A DNA stretch of 64,000 nucleotides from Sinorhizobium sojae CCBAU 05684 (GCF_002288525.1 NZ_CP023068.1:1116001-1180000); one strand, 5' to 3'. Counted from the first letter of the stretch, positions 36,192 to 46,034 are shown. The notes: generated by a model not told the origin, from the letters alone. A program made the numbers and translations.

Positions 36192-37665
36192 TCGTGACGT
36201 CCTTCGTCATTTCGCGGGCGCCCTTTTCAATGAGCCCCCTATGGCTTTCGATAAGCGCCTCTCGGAAAGCAGCGTGCCCAGCAAGCTCGGAGGGGAATAT
36301 CTTGCCGACGCCGAGCAAGGCCTCGACGGTCTTCTCGGCGCTGTCTGCGCTGTCGCTCAGCGCCTTGAGCTCTGTGGCGAGCGGGTCGCGAACGTCGATC
36401 GGCTCGCCCTTTTCGTCCCTGCCGCCGACATAGCGCATCCAGGCGGCAATGGCGAGGATGAGGCCCTTGGGAACGCGGCCCGCGGTGAGGTTTTCCAGAA
36501 CGGTGCCGAGGATACGCTGCGGCAGCTTCTGCGAGCCATCCATGGCGATCTGCCAGGTGCGGTGCCGGATGGCCGGGTTGGCATATCGCTCGAACAGCGA
36601 ATTGGTATAGGCGCCGAGGTCGACGCCCGGCGGGGCTTGGAGCACCGGAACGATCTCACTGTTCCAGAGATGTCGGACGAAGGCGGCAAAGACCGGATCG
36701 GCGACGGTGTCGCTGATCGTCTCATGCCCGGCGAGATAGCCGAGGTAGGCGAGAGACGAGTGCGTGCCATTGAGGCAACGCAGCTTCATGTGCTCGTAGG
36801 GTGTGACGTCGGCGACCAGTTCCACGCCGACAGCGCCGAGGTCAGGCCGGACGCCGTCGACGAAATTGTCCTCCACCACCCACTGGCGGAACGGCTCGTG
36901 TATGACCGGCGACCGGTCGAGCACTCCGGTCCGCCCGGCCAGCCGCTCGATATCCTCGGGCTTGGTCGCCGGCACGATGCGATCGACCATGGTCGAGGGG
37001 AACGCGACCTCGGCAGCAATCCATTCGGCGAGCCCCCCGTCGACCAAGCCGGCGAATTCGAGCACGATGCCACGCACGACGCGGCCGTTTTCCGGCAGGT
37101 TGTCGCAGCAGAGCACGGTGAACGGCCTCGTTCCCTCGCCCCGCCGGCGTTCCAGCGCCCGGACCAGGAAGCCGATGGTCGATTTCGGCGCGCTCGCATT
37201 CGCAAGATCATGGCGGATGTCCGGATGGTCCCGGTTCAAACGACCCGTCGACGGCTCGTGGCAATAGCCCTTCTCGGTGACCGTCAAGGTGACGATTCGC
37301 GTCGTCGGCGCCGACATGGCGTCGAGAACCGCCTGCGGGTCCTCGGGCGCCACGAGGACGTCATTGATGATCGAAATCACCTGCGGCATCTCCCCGTCCG
37401 GGCCGAGTTCCACCGCGCTATAGGCAAAGTTCTGCGGACGGAGCAGATCGCGCTGGTCGGGCCGGACCAGGCTGACGCCGACGATGCCCCAATCGCCGCC
37501 GGACGCCTTCATGGCTTCCGCGAAATAGATGGCGCCATGGGCGCGATAGAAGGCGCCTAGTCCGAGGTGGACGATTCCGGTGCCGGCGCGCGGCACTTCC
37601 GGACCGTGAAGACGGGGATGATCAGCGGGCAAGCCAACCTCCATCGACGTTGAGGATTGCGCCAT
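36184..37665 (-). CDS. uxuB: D-mannonate oxidoreductase (fructuronate reductase), mannitol-dehydrogenase family
   Basis: Reduces D-fructuronate to D-mannonate with NADH. 493 residues as read from ATG 37665. The Rossmann start is GIVHLGLGAFYRAHGA and the catalytic segment HMKLRCLNGTHSSLAYLGYL. The start is uncertain: 37665 overlaps the kduD end by 44 bases; another ATG is at 37644, and a TTG at 37632 has GGAGG ideally placed. Its position between kduD and uxuA supports fructuronate reductase over other polyol dehydrogenases. Confidence 0.9.
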   Translation of the reverse strand: MAQSSTSMEVGLPADHPRLHGPEVPRAGTGIVHLGLGAFYRAHGAIYFAEAMKASGGDWGIVGVSLVRPDQRDLLRPQNFAYSAVELGPDGEMPQVISIINDVLVAPEDPQAVLDAMSAPTTRIVTLTVTEKGYCHEPSTGRLNRDHPDIRHDLANASAPKSTIGFLVRALERRRGEGTRPFTVLCCDNLPENGRVVRGIVLEFAGLVDGGLAEWIAAEVAFPSTMVDRIVPATKPEDIERLAGRTGVLDRSPVIHEPFRQWVVEDNFVDGVRPDLGAVGVELVADVTPYEHMKLRCLNGTHSSLAYLGYLAGHETISDTVADPVFAAFVRHLWNSEIVPVLQAPPGVDLGAYTNSLFERYANPAIRHRTWQIAMDGSQKLPQRILGTVLENLTAGRVPKGLILAIAAWMRYVGGRDEKGEPIDVRDPLATELKALSDSADSAEKTVEALLGVGKIFPSELAGHAAFREALIESHRGLIEKGAREMTKDVTNA

Positions 37666-38368
37666 GCACGTATTTCGCCGCCGGAGAAGCTAAGAACACC
37701 GCCGCGCCGCCGATGTCGTCGGGATCGCCCCAGCGGCCGGCGGGGATGCGGTCTAGGATGGCCTTGTTGCGGCCCTCGTCGGCGCGCAGCGCCTCGGTGT
37801 TGTTGGTGGCGATATAGCCGGGAGCGATGGCGTTGACGTTTATGCCCTTGGCCGCCCATTCATTGGCGAGCAGCTTCGTCAGTCCGGCAACGCCGCTCTT
37901 CGACGCGGTGTAGGAGGGAACGCGAATGCCGCCCTGAAACGACAGCATCGACGCGATATTGATGATCTTGCCCCCACCACCGCGCTGGAAGACCGTGCGT
38001 GCAAAAGCCTGGCAGAGGAAAAAGACCGCCTTCAGATTGACGTTCATGACGTCGTCCCAGTCGGCCTCGGTGAAATCGACCGAATCCGCCCGCCGGATAA
38101 TGCCGGCATTGTTGACGAGAATGTCGACCGGGGCGTTTTCGACGAAGACGGAGTTCCCGGCGACCGGGCCGGAAAGGTCAAGAGGCAGGCCCGAAGCCCT
38201 ACCGCCGGCTTCGGCGATCAGATCCAGCGTTTCCTCGACGGAAGACCGCCCGGCGCAGATCACCTCCGCGCCGGCCTTGGCAAAGGAAAGGGCGATCGCC
38301 TGGCCAATGCCGGTGTTGGCGCCGGTCACGAGCGCGCGTTTGCCTTGCAAGGAGAAGATGTCGCTCAC
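37622..38368 (-). CDS. kduD: 2-dehydro-3-deoxy-D-gluconate 5-dehydrogenase KduD
   Basis: 248-residue short-chain dehydrogenase. NAD site TGANTGIGQAIA, NNAGI, and the catalytic Ser-Tyr-Lys in IASMLSFQGG and SYTASKSG. The segment IRVPSYTASK is characteristic of KduD. It reduces 2,5-diketo-3-deoxygluconate to 2-keto-3-deoxygluconate in pectin and unsaturated-uronate breakdown. It overlaps kduI by four bases. Confidence 0.93.
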   Translation of the reverse strand: MSDIFSLQGKRALVTGANTGIGQAIALSFAKAGAEVICAGRSSVEETLDLIAEAGGRASGLPLDLSGPVAGNSVFVENAPVDILVNNAGIIRRADSVDFTEADWDDVMNVNLKAVFFLCQAFARTVFQRGGGGKIINIASMLSFQGGIRVPSYTASKSGVAGLTKLLANEWAAKGINVNAIAPGYIATNNTEALRADEGRNKAILDRIPAGRWGDPDDIGGAAVFLASPAAKYVHGAILNVDGGWLAR

Positions 38369-39186
38369 TTCAGCGTCTCCATGGAGACCATTTCGACGTC
38401 CTTGTAGTCGACATTGTCGCCGGCCATTGCCCAGATGAAGGTGTAGGAGCCTGTCCCCGCCCCCGAATGGATCGACCAGGGCGGAGAGATTGCTCCCTCT
38501 TCGTTCTTGAGCACAAGATGGCGGGTTTCCTCCGGCTCGCCCATCATGTGGAAGACACGCTGGTTGTCGGCGAGATCGAAATAAAGATAGGCCTCCATGC
38601 GCCGGTCATGGACGTGGGCGGGCATCGTGTTCCAGACGGAACCGTTTTTCAGCTTGGTCATGCCGACGACGAGCTGGCAGGACTTCATCACTTCGGGATG
38701 CACGAACTGATAGATGGTGCGCTCGTTCGAGGTCTCCTGCGCGCCGAGCGAGATGCTGGCGGCCTCGTCGATCTTGATGAGCCGCGAGGGATAGGTCTGG
38801 TGCGCAGGGGCGGAGAGGATATAGAAGCGGCCATCGCCGGAAAATTCGATCGAACCGGACCCCATGCCGAGATAGAGCATGTCGCCCTTGGCCATCTTGT
38901 ATTCTGTTCCGGCCGTGACGATGCCCTCGGCACCGATATTGACGACGACCAGTTCGCGCCGGTCGAGGATTGAGGCCGTGCCGCACGGTTTGACGTGGTC
39001 GAGCTCGAGGCGCTTGCCCGCCGGAACCGCGCCGCCGACGATCATGCGATCGTAATGGGTGTAGATGAGATTGATCTCGCCTTCCCGGAAAATGCCGCCG
39101 ACGTGAAAGTGCTCGCGCATTGCTTTCGTATCGAAGGCCTTGGCGGTTTTCGGGTCGATCGCATGGCGGATTTCGACGTTCAGCAT
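38365..39186 (-). CDS. kduI: 5-dehydro-4-deoxy-D-glucuronate isomerase KduI
   Basis: 273 residues, double-cupin fold (E. coli 278). It isomerises 5-keto-4-deoxyuronate to 2,5-diketo-3-deoxygluconate. Zinc-site motif MPAHVHDRRMEAYLYFDL supplies the two His and the Glu, and the late WSIHSGAGTGSYTFIW the fourth ligand. Start RHAIDPKTAKAFDT is family-typical. It lies between kdgF and kduD, which catalyse the steps before and after it. Confidence 0.95.
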   Translation of the reverse strand: MLNVEIRHAIDPKTAKAFDTKAMREHFHVGGIFREGEINLIYTHYDRMIVGGAVPAGKRLELDHVKPCGTASILDRRELVVVNIGAEGIVTAGTEYKMAKGDMLYLGMGSGSIEFSGDGRFYILSAPAHQTYPSRLIKIDEAASISLGAQETSNERTIYQFVHPEVMKSCQLVVGMTKLKNGSVWNTMPAHVHDRRMEAYLYFDLADNQRVFHMMGEPEETRHLVLKNEEGAISPPWSIHSGAGTGSYTFIWAMAGDNVDYKDVEMVSMETLK

Positions 39187-39202
39187 ATCTGTCTCCTGTT
39201 AC

Positions 39203-39526
39203 TCAAAGAAAGTCATCGCGACGCGGCGTGAAGGTATCGATCAGAACGCCCTCCTCCAGTGCGCGGCAGCCGTGCATCGTCAGGGACGGGATAACGAAAC
39301 TGTCGCCGGGCCTGACCAGGACGACCTCGTCTCCGATCGTGAATTCGAACAGACCCGACTGCACGTAGGTCGCCTGTACATGCGGATGGTTGTGAAGCGC
39401 GCCGACCCCATCCTTTACAAACCGGAACTCGACGACCATGAGCTCCGGGCTTTCGGACAGGACGCGACGGGTGACGCCATTGCCGGCGTCCACCGGTGGA
39501 TAGGTGCTAACGAGCGGTTCCGTCAT
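39203..39526 (-). CDS. kdgF: small cupin, KdgF-type unsaturated uronate-linearising enzyme
   Basis: 107 residues, a single cupin. The metal motif HNHPHVQATYV (His47, His49 and Gln51, with His45 near) and a later His85 in TMHGCRA form the site; the tail TFTPRRDDFL matches KdgF proteins. KdgF opens unsaturated galacturonate or guluronate monomers into the linear keto form used by KduI. The immediate kduI and kduD neighbours (16-base gap to kduI) support this over a generic cupin. Confidence 0.82.
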   Translation of the reverse strand: MTEPLVSTYPPVDAGNGVTRRVLSESPELMVVEFRFVKDGVGALHNHPHVQATYVQSGLFEFTIGDEVVLVRPGDSFVIPSLTMHGCRALEEGVLIDTFTPRRDDFL

Positions 39527-39535
39527 GGTTGTTTC

Positions 39536-40816
39536 CTAATGGAATAGCGAGGGCAGCCAGAGCGAGAGCGCCGGCACATAGGTGACCAGCAGCAGCGCGG
39601 CGACCGCGGCGCCATAGAAGGGCCATATGGTTTGCAACGCCTGCGAGATCGGTATTCGCCCGACGGCGCAGCCGACGAAGAGTACGGCTCCGACCGGCGG
39701 CGTGCAGAGGCCTATGCCCAGGTTCAGGATGAGGATCACGCCGAAATGGACCGGGTCGACGCCGAAGGCGGTTGCGACCGGCAGGAAGATCGGCGTGGTG
39801 ATGACGATCAGCGGCGACATGTCCATGAAGGTGCCGAGGATCAGGAGGACGATGTTCAGCAGCAGGAGGATGACGAGCGGGTTCTCGGAGACGCCCTGCA
39901 ACAGCGAAACCATCGCCGTCGGCACTTTGAGGTAGGCGAGAAGCCAGCCGAAGGACGCCGCACAGCCGATCACCATCAATACCATGGCCGTCGTGCGAAC
40001 CGCCGCGAAGGTCGCCTCCTTGAAGTCCTCCCAGCTCAACGTGCGATAGACGAGCAGGGTCACGAGCAGCGCGTAGACGACGGCGATATTGGAGGATTCC
40101 GATGCCGTGAAGACACCCGAGCGTACGCCCCCGAAGATGATGGCGATTAGGATGAGACCGGGTACGGCCGAGACGAACAAATGTCCCATTGCCCGCAGGC
40201 CGGGGAACGCTTCCGTCGGATAGCCGCGCTGTTTGGCGACAACCCAGGCGGCGACCATCAGGCAGAGCGCCAGCAGGAGACCCGGGATAATGCCCGCCGT
40301 GAACAGGTCCGCGATGGAAATTCTCCCACCGGCGGAGATCGAATAGATGATCATGTTGTGCGACGGCGGGATCATCAGGGCGATGATCGAGCCGACCACC
40401 GTTATGTTGACGGCGTAGTCGACACCGTAGCCGCGCGCCTTCATCTGCGGCACCATCAGGCCGCCGACGGCGGAGGCATCGGCGGCGGCCGAGCCGGACA
40501 CCCCGCCGAACATGACCGACGCCAGAATGTTCACCTGGCCGAGTCCTCCCCGAAGGTGGCCGACCAGCGAACCGGCGAGCGCCACGAGCCGGCGTGCGAT
40601 ATCACCACGGACCATCAGATCACCGGCATAGATGAAAAAGGGGATCGCCATGAGCGCGAAGACCGATACGCCGGAATTCAAGCGCTGGAAAATGACGACC
40701 GGCGGCAGGCCGAGATAGAGCACGGTCGCGAAGCTGGATACGCCGAGACAAAAGGCGACGGGCGTGCCGATGAGCAGAAGAAAGGTAAAGGTGCCGAACA
40801 GGATCCAGAGTTCCAT
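39536..40816 (-). CDS. TRAP transporter large permease (DctM family), uronate operon
   Basis: 426 residues and about 12 hydrophobic segments. DctM landmarks: LLIGTPVAFCLGVSSF, VSVFALMAIPFFIYAGDLMV, MFGGVSGSAAADASAVGG, PPSHNMIIYS and the C-terminal GIGLCTPPVGAVLFVGCAVG. It is the Na+- or proton-coupled channel of a binding-protein-dependent system. Three bases separate it from the small permease gene, and the operon encodes uronate catabolism, so the cargo is most likely glucuronate, galacturonate or an unsaturated relative. Confidence 0.93.
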   Translation of the reverse strand: MELWILFGTFTFLLLIGTPVAFCLGVSSFATVLYLGLPPVVIFQRLNSGVSVFALMAIPFFIYAGDLMVRGDIARRLVALAGSLVGHLRGGLGQVNILASVMFGGVSGSAAADASAVGGLMVPQMKARGYGVDYAVNITVVGSIIALMIPPSHNMIIYSISAGGRISIADLFTAGIIPGLLLALCLMVAAWVVAKQRGYPTEAFPGLRAMGHLFVSAVPGLILIAIIFGGVRSGVFTASESSNIAVVYALLVTLLVYRTLSWEDFKEATFAAVRTTAMVLMVIGCAASFGWLLAYLKVPTAMVSLLQGVSENPLVILLLLNIVLLILGTFMDMSPLIVITTPIFLPVATAFGVDPVHFGVILILNLGIGLCTPPVGAVLFVGCAVGRIPISQALQTIWPFYGAAVAALLLVTYVPALSLWLPSLFH

Positions 40817-40819
40817 CAG

Positions 40820-41341
40820 TCAGTGCTCCTGTTCCGCTTCGCCGAAGCGGGCGGTGTGAAGACCTGCCGCGCGCCGGGCAATGCGCTCGAGGGAAAAGAG
40901 AACGACCAGCACGCCGCCGGCCACTATGGGTAGGAAATCGAAGGCGCCGGAAATGCCGAGGCTCGGCATTTGATTGCCCGCCGTCTTCATCGCCAGTTGC
41001 GCGCCGTAGAAGATCATGCCGCCGCCGAAGCCTGCCACGAAGATATCCGAGAGCGTGTGCAGGATCTCCTTGCCCCGTTGCGGCAGGACATGGAGCAGGA
41101 TGTCGAACGAGAGGTGATAGCCTTCCCGGATGCCGACTGCGGCACCAAGAAAGATGAACCACCCCATGATCATCACGGAGGCGGGCTCGCTCCAGGTCAG
41201 GCTGTCGTTCAGGAGATAGCGCCAGAAGACCTGGGCGGCGATGAAAACGGTCATCAGGACGAGACCGATGCCGGCGATCCAGAGCGCGGCCCCGGAGAGG
41301 GTGCCCATGACACGCGCGACGCTCTTCATAGTGTTTTGCAA
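40820..41341 (-). CDS. TRAP transporter small permease (DctQ family), uronate operon
   Basis: About 173 residues with four membrane helices: IAGIGLVLMTVFIAAQVFWR, the DctQ-conserved SLTWSEPASVMIMGWFIFLG, GIREGYHLSFDILL and the late FLPIVAGGVLVVLF. The start is uncertain: TTG 41341 has GGAG 8 bases upstream and is preferred; ATG 41329 and a longer reading to 41407 are possible. It bridges the binding protein and the DctM permease. Confidence 0.88.
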   Translation of the reverse strand: MQNTMKSVARVMGTLSGAALWIAGIGLVLMTVFIAAQVFWRYLLNDSLTWSEPASVMIMGWFIFLGAAVGIREGYHLSFDILLHVLPQRGKEILHTLSDIFVAGFGGGMIFYGAQLAMKTAGNQMPSLGISGAFDFLPIVAGGVLVVLFSLERIARRAAGLHTARFGEAEQEH

Positions 41342-41422
41342 GGCGATGTCTCCTCGGATAGCGACCGCCCTACCCCTTCCGGCTGCCGGAGGAGTAGTGG
41401 CGGTCAACGATCCGATCTTAGT

Positions 41423-42412
41423 TCACTGCGTTTCCTGGATGCGCTTCACCATGTCCTTCAGCTTCTCGGACTTGACGTATTTCTCGTAGACCGGCTTCAT
41501 CGCCTCGATGAACGGCCCCTTGTCGATCTCGGAGACGACCTCGACGCCGGCCGCGCGGATCTTCTCCTCGGACTTCTTCTCCTGCGCCGCCCAGAGTTCG
41601 CGCATATAGGGCACTGAGGCCTTGGCAGCTTCGCGCACCGCAGCCTGGTCTTCCGGCGAGAGGCTGTCCCATGTCTTCTTGGACATGACGAGCACTTCCG
41701 GAACGATCAGGTGCTGGTCGAGCGTGTAGTGCTTGGCGACTTCGAAATGGCCGGAGCTGTCATAGGAGGGCCAGTTGTTTTCAGCCCCGTCGATGACGCC
41801 CGTCTGGATCGAGGAGTACACTTCGCCATAGGGCATGGGCGTGGCATTGGCGCCTAGCGCGCCGACCATGTCGACGAACATGTCCGACTGCATCACGCGG
41901 AACTTCATGCCCTTGAGGTCGTCGACGGACTTGATGGGCTTCTGGGAATTGTAGAAACTGCGCGAACCGCCGTCGTAGAAGGCAAGGCCGATCAAGTCAT
42001 GCGCTTCAAATGCTGCGAGAATTTCCTCGCCGATCGGCCCGTCCATCACCTTATGCATGTGCTCGACCGAGCGGAAGATATAGGGGAGCGACGGGACCTG
42101 AGTCTCTTCGATGATGTTGTTGAACGGTCCGAGCGAGACGCGATTCATGTCGATCACGCCGAACTGCGTCTGTTCGATCGTGTCCTTTTCCTCGCCGAGC
42201 TGCGCGGAATGGAAGACCTCGACGCCGAGACGGCCGCCAGTCTTCTCCTCCAGCAATTTGCCCATGTGTTTGACCGCTTCGACGGTCGGATAGCCGTCCG
42301 GATGCGTATCGGACGAGCGCAGGACTCGATCCGCGGCTTGAGCCGAAACCGATGCAAGCGCCAATGCGGCGGATGCCAGCAGGGCCATGCTCATCTTCTT
42401 CAGAAACGTCAT
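41423..42412 (-). CDS. TRAP transporter periplasmic binding protein (DctP family), uronate operon
   Basis: 329 residues from ATG 42412, which has GGGAGGAAT upstream; a longer reading to 42448 has no better site. Signal peptide ends SAQA-AD. DctP landmarks: [39 protein letters not shown], the carboxylate-binding Arg in [20 protein letters not shown], and [19 protein letters not shown]. Arg in that segment binds sugar-acid carboxylates, which suits a uronate ligand. It sits between uxaC and the two permease genes. Confidence 0.92.
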   Translation of the reverse strand: MTFLKKMSMALLASAALALASVSAQAADRVLRSSDTHPDGYPTVEAVKHMGKLLEEKTGGRLGVEVFHSAQLGEEKDTIEQTQFGVIDMNRVSLGPFNNIIEETQVPSLPYIFRSVEHMHKVMDGPIGEEILAAFEAHDLIGLAFYDGGSRSFYNSQKPIKSVDDLKGMKFRVMQSDMFVDMVGALGANATPMPYGEVYSSIQTGVIDGAENNWPSYDSSGHFEVAKHYTLDQHLIVPEVLVMSKKTWDSLSPEDQAAVREAAKASVPYMRELWAAQEKKSEEKIRAAGVEVVSEIDKGPFIEAMKPVYEKYVKSEKLKDMVKRIQETQ

Positions 42413-42444
42413 TTCAATTCCTCCCTTTTTGAATGCGGCTGTTC

Positions 42445-43845
42445 TCACAGCCGGTAGGCTTGTTTCGCAAGCCGATAGGCAAGGTCGATGGCGACCTCGC
42501 CCGCCTCGTCCTCATCGAGCCGACCGTCGGCGACCAGAGTTGCGAGATAGGCGCAATCGACCCGGCGGGCGACGTCGTGTCTCGCCGGGATCGAGCAGAA
42601 GGCGCGGGTGTCGTCGTTGAAGCCGACGGTGTTGTAGAAGCCGGCGGTTTCGGTCGTGAGTTCGCGGTAGCGGCGCATGCCTTCGGCGCTGTCGAAGAAC
42701 CACCAGGCCGGACCGAGCTTCAGCGCCGGATAGGCGCCGGCGAGCGGCGCAAGCTCGCGCGAGTAGCTGGTCTCGTCGAGCGTGAAGGCGATGACGGTGA
42801 GTTCCGGCCGCATGCCGACCGCGTCGAGCAGGGGCTTCAGGGCCCGCACGTAGTCCGTGCGCGTGGGAATGTCGAAGCCCTTGTCGCGTCCGTGCCGGCG
42901 CAGAACCTCGACGGAATGGTTGCGCCAGGAACCCGGATGGATCTGCAGGACCAGCCCGTCTTCAAGGCTCATGCGCGCCATTTCTGTAAGCATGTGACCG
43001 CGGAAGGCATCAGCCTCCTCGGCACTGCAGCGCCCCGCGAGCGCTTTCGCAAACAGCGACGCCGCTTCGGCCTCGCTCAGGTTTTCCGTGCGCGCGGTCG
43101 CGTGCCCGTGGTCGGAGCTCGTCGCGCCATAGTTCTTGAAGAATGCACGCCGGATTCGATGGGCTTCGAGATAACCGTGCCAGCTGGTCGCATCCGTTCC
43201 TGCGAGCTCGCCGAAGCGCTCGATATTCTCGCGGAAATTCTCGAACTCGGGATCGACGACGCTGTCGGGGCGGTAGGCGGTTACGACACGGCCCTTCCAG
43301 CCCGAGCGGCGAATCATATCGTGCCAGCGAAGATCGTCGAGCGCGCTTTCGGTGGTCGCGATCACCTCGATGTTGAAGCGCTCGAAGAGGGCGCGCGGCC
43401 TGAATTCCGGCTTCCCCAGGCACTCCGAAATATGGTCGTAGAAATGGTCGGCGGTCTTTGCCGAAAGGCGCTCCCTGAGCCCGAAGACTGCTTCGAAGGA
43501 ATGGTCGAGCCAGAGCCGGCTCGGCGTCCCGCGGAAGAGATGATAGTTCCGGGCGAAGAGCCGCCAGATCTTGCGGCCATCTTCTTCCGTCGGCCCGCCG
43601 TCGACGCGCGGCACGCCGAGGTCGGTGAGCGCAATGCCTTGCGAGCAGAGCATGCGGAAGACGTAGTGGTCCGGCGTGACGAAGAGCTGGGCGGGGTCAG
43701 GAAACGGCTCGTTCAGCGCATACCATTTCGGATCGGTGTGGCCATGGGGGCTGACGATCGGGAGATGGCGAACCTTATCGTAGAGCGCCCGGGCGATACC
43801 GCGCGACCGAGATTCCAGCGGAAAGAGCCTATCCTCATTCAGCAA
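42445..43845 (-). CDS. uxaC: glucuronate isomerase (uronate isomerase)
   Basis: 466 residues, amidohydrolase fold. It interconverts D-glucuronate with D-fructuronate, or galacturonate with tagaturonate, the entry step of hexuronate use. Landmarks: [16 protein letters not shown] (metal HGH), [37 protein letters not shown] and [20 protein letters not shown]. The start codon is TTG at 43845 with GGGAGG 8 bases upstream. First gene of the leftward uronate operon; the divergent GntR gene starts 105 bases away. Confidence 0.95.
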   Translation of the reverse strand: MLNEDRLFPLESRSRGIARALYDKVRHLPIVSPHGHTDPKWYALNEPFPDPAQLFVTPDHYVFRMLCSQGIALTDLGVPRVDGGPTEEDGRKIWRLFARNYHLFRGTPSRLWLDHSFEAVFGLRERLSAKTADHFYDHISECLGKPEFRPRALFERFNIEVIATTESALDDLRWHDMIRRSGWKGRVVTAYRPDSVVDPEFENFRENIERFGELAGTDATSWHGYLEAHRIRRAFFKNYGATSSDHGHATARTENLSEAEAASLFAKALAGRCSAEEADAFRGHMLTEMARMSLEDGLVLQIHPGSWRNHSVEVLRRHGRDKGFDIPTRTDYVRALKPLLDAVGMRPELTVIAFTLDETSYSRELAPLAGAYPALKLGPAWWFFDSAEGMRRYRELTTETAGFYNTVGFNDDTRAFCSIPARHDVARRVDCAYLATLVADGRLDEDEAGEVAIDLAYRLAKQAYRL

Positions 43846-43911
43846 TGCGATGGCCTCCCAACCATTTGCCGGCTACGATCCGGCGATGACATATTGCATT
43901 CGGCTAGTCAT

Positions 43912-43923
43912 CTAATATGTTAG
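43912..43923. promoter_or_regulatory. inverted repeat between uxaC and the GntR gene, candidate operator
   Basis: CTAA-TATG-TTAG, a perfect 4-base-arm inverted repeat in an AT-rich stretch (TCTAATATGTTAGTA). It lies 28 bases before the GntR start and 67 bases before uxaC, in the 105-base divergent gap. FadR-group GntR proteins bind short AT-rich palindromes of this size. Confidence 0.45.
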
Positions 43924-43950
43924 TATGCAGAATGAGTCAACGGAGGTTTC

Positions 43951-44652
43951 ATGGCCGATCAGGTTCAGATCCGGGCAGTCGAACTGAGCCGCGCGCCATC
44001 GGTGACGGAACAGGTCTTCGAGCATCTTTATCACCAGGTGGTCGAACTGGACCTGCCGCCGGGCACGAAGCTTTCGGAGGTCGAAGTCGCCAAGCAGCTC
44101 GGCGTTTCCCGGCAGCCGGTACGCGATGCCTTCTATCGGCTGTCGCAGCTCGGATTTCTGCTGATCCGGCCGCAGCGGGCGACGGTCGTCACGCATATTT
44201 CCGAAAAGGAAGTCATGCAGGCCCGCTTCATCCGCACGGCGCTTGAGATGGAAACCGTCCGTGCCGCCGCCGACTGCCTGACGGATGCGCAACTCGACCG
44301 GCTCGACGCCCTGCTCGATGAGCAGGAGACGGCGATCGCGGCCGGGGACAAGGTCCTGTTCCACTCGCTCGACGACAACTTCCATAAGCAGATATGCGAT
44401 CTTTCCGGACATGAGTTTGCCTGGGCACTGATCCGTGACAGCAAGGCGCATATGGACCGGGTGCGCTATCTCAGCCTTTCCTTCGGCGCCCAAAGCGCCT
44501 TCGACGACCATAGGGTGATCATGACGGCACTTCGCGAACACAATGGCGACAAGGCCGCGGAGGCGATGCGCGTCCACCTGTCGCGCATCAAGTCCATCAT
44601 CGGCCGCATCCGCGAGAGCCACGCCTCGTTCTTCGCAAATGACGAGCGCTGA
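43951..44652 (+). CDS. GntR-family regulator, FadR (FCD) subfamily, of the uronate operon
   Basis: 233 residues. N-terminal winged helix with SVTEQVFEHLYHQVVELDLP, GTKLSEVEVAKQLGVSRQPV and RDAFYRLSQLGFL. The C-terminal FCD ligand domain has RFIRTALEMETVRAAA, the metal His in DDNFHKQICDLSGHEF and a late HRVIMTALREHN. ATG 43951 follows GGAGG. Divergent orientation from uxaC points to control of the uronate operon, with a uronate or keto-deoxy sugar acid as likely inducer, as in UxuR/ExuR. Confidence 0.9.
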   Translation: MADQVQIRAVELSRAPSVTEQVFEHLYHQVVELDLPPGTKLSEVEVAKQLGVSRQPVRDAFYRLSQLGFLLIRPQRATVVTHISEKEVMQARFIRTALEMETVRAAADCLTDAQLDRLDALLDEQETAIAAGDKVLFHSLDDNFHKQICDLSGHEFAWALIRDSKAHMDRVRYLSLSFGAQSAFDDHRVIMTALREHNGDKAAEAMRVHLSRIKSIIGRIRESHASFFANDER

Positions 44653-44661
44653 TCGTTTCGC

Positions 44662-46032
44662 TCAGCCGCCGGCATAGACCACCTTCGGCAGCCAGAGGAC
44701 GATCGAGGGAAAGACGATGCAAAGGGCGACGCCGATCGCCTGCAGAACGATGAAGGGCGCGGCCGCCCGGAAAATCGTCGCCATCGAGATGTCGGGCGGC
44801 GCGACGCTCTTCAGGTAAAACAGCGAATAGCCGAAGGGCGGACTGAGGAAGGCCATTTGCATGTTGACCATGAAGATGACTCCGTACCAGAGCGGCACAT
44901 CGGCGGGTTCGAGGCCCGGAAAGCCGAACAGGCCCTCGAACTGCAGCGATCTCAGGATCGGCAGGAAGATCGGCACCGTCAGCAGCAGGATGCCGACCCA
45001 ATCGAGGAACATGCCGAGCCCGAAGAGAATGACCATCATCAGCAGCAGCACGCCGTAGGGCGGCAGGCCCGTGCCGAGGATCGTGTCGGTGACGAAGGTC
45101 TGCCCACCCTTGAGGATGAAAAAACCGACGAACATGGTGGCGCCGAAGAAGATCCACATCACCATTGCGGTCGCCTTCAACGTGGTGACCGCCGCGTCCC
45201 GGATCGTCTGCCAGGTAAGCCGGCGATGCGTTGCACAGACTACGAAGGCGCCGAAGGTGCCGATGCCGGCGGCCTCGACGGGCGTTGCGATGCCGACGAA
45301 GATGACACCAAGAACGGTGATGATGAGCAGGATCGGCATCAGCGCGCCGCGAAGCAGCCGGAGCTTCTCCATGAAACCGACGCGTTCGCCCGGTGGCACG
45401 GGCGGCCCCAGCGCGGGGTTGATGTAGCAGCGCACCGTCACATAGGCGACATACATGCCCGATAGCAGCAAGCCCGGGAAGACCGAGCCGATCAGCAGCT
45501 CTCCCAGCGACTGCTGGGCAACGACCGCATAGACGATCGCCATGACGGAGGGCGGAATGAGAATGCCGAGCGTGCCGCCGGCGAGCAACGCTCCGCAGGC
45601 GAGCCTCGGATCGTAATTGCGGCGCAGCATCGCCGGCAAGGCGATCATGCCCATGGTCACCTCGGCAGCCCCGACCACGCCGACCATGGCCGCAAGCAGC
45701 GTGCAAGAGATGACCGTCGCCGAGGCGAGCCCGCCCCTCAGGCCGCCCAGCCATTTGTAGATGACCTCGAACAGTTCCTCGATGATCCCGGCCTTTTGGA
45801 GGATCGCCGCCATGAAGATGAACAGAGGCACCGCGGAAAGCTGGTAGTCCGTCATAAAGGGAAAGACCCGCGACGGCAGCATGTTGAGCATCGCCGCATT
45901 GCCGAACAGCCAGAGAAAGAGCACCGCAAGGCTGCCGGTGCAGAAGGCCATGGGCAGCCCGAGCAGCAAGAGCACGCCGAGCCCCCCGAACATCAGAAGG
46001 CTCAGCCATTCTATCGGAAGATCGAGGCCCAT
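44662..46032 (-). CDS. TRAP transporter large permease (DctM-like), second system
   Basis: 456 residues from ATG 46032, two bases after the small-permease stop. About 12 membrane segments. Landmarks: LSAVPLFIFMAAILQKAG, LAAMVGVVGAAEVTMGMIAL, AGGTLGILIPPSVMAIVY, GIATPVEAAGIGTFGA and FLSPPFGYSLFYLKSVAPP. The long form with a ~35-residue loop around GPPVPPGERVGFMEKLRLLR is typical of permeases that pair with TakP-type binding proteins. It converges with the GntR gene (9-base gap). Confidence 0.92.
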   Translation of the reverse strand: MGLDLPIEWLSLLMFGGLGVLLLLGLPMAFCTGSLAVLFLWLFGNAAMLNMLPSRVFPFMTDYQLSAVPLFIFMAAILQKAGIIEELFEVIYKWLGGLRGGLASATVISCTLLAAMVGVVGAAEVTMGMIALPAMLRRNYDPRLACGALLAGGTLGILIPPSVMAIVYAVVAQQSLGELLIGSVFPGLLLSGMYVAYVTVRCYINPALGPPVPPGERVGFMEKLRLLRGALMPILLIITVLGVIFVGIATPVEAAGIGTFGAFVVCATHRRLTWQTIRDAAVTTLKATAMVMWIFFGATMFVGFFILKGGQTFVTDTILGTGLPPYGVLLLMMVILFGLGMFLDWVGILLLTVPIFLPILRSLQFEGLFGFPGLEPADVPLWYGVIFMVNMQMAFLSPPFGYSLFYLKSVAPPDISMATIFRAAAPFIVLQAIGVALCIVFPSIVLWLPKVVYAGG

Positions 46033-46034
46033 CG

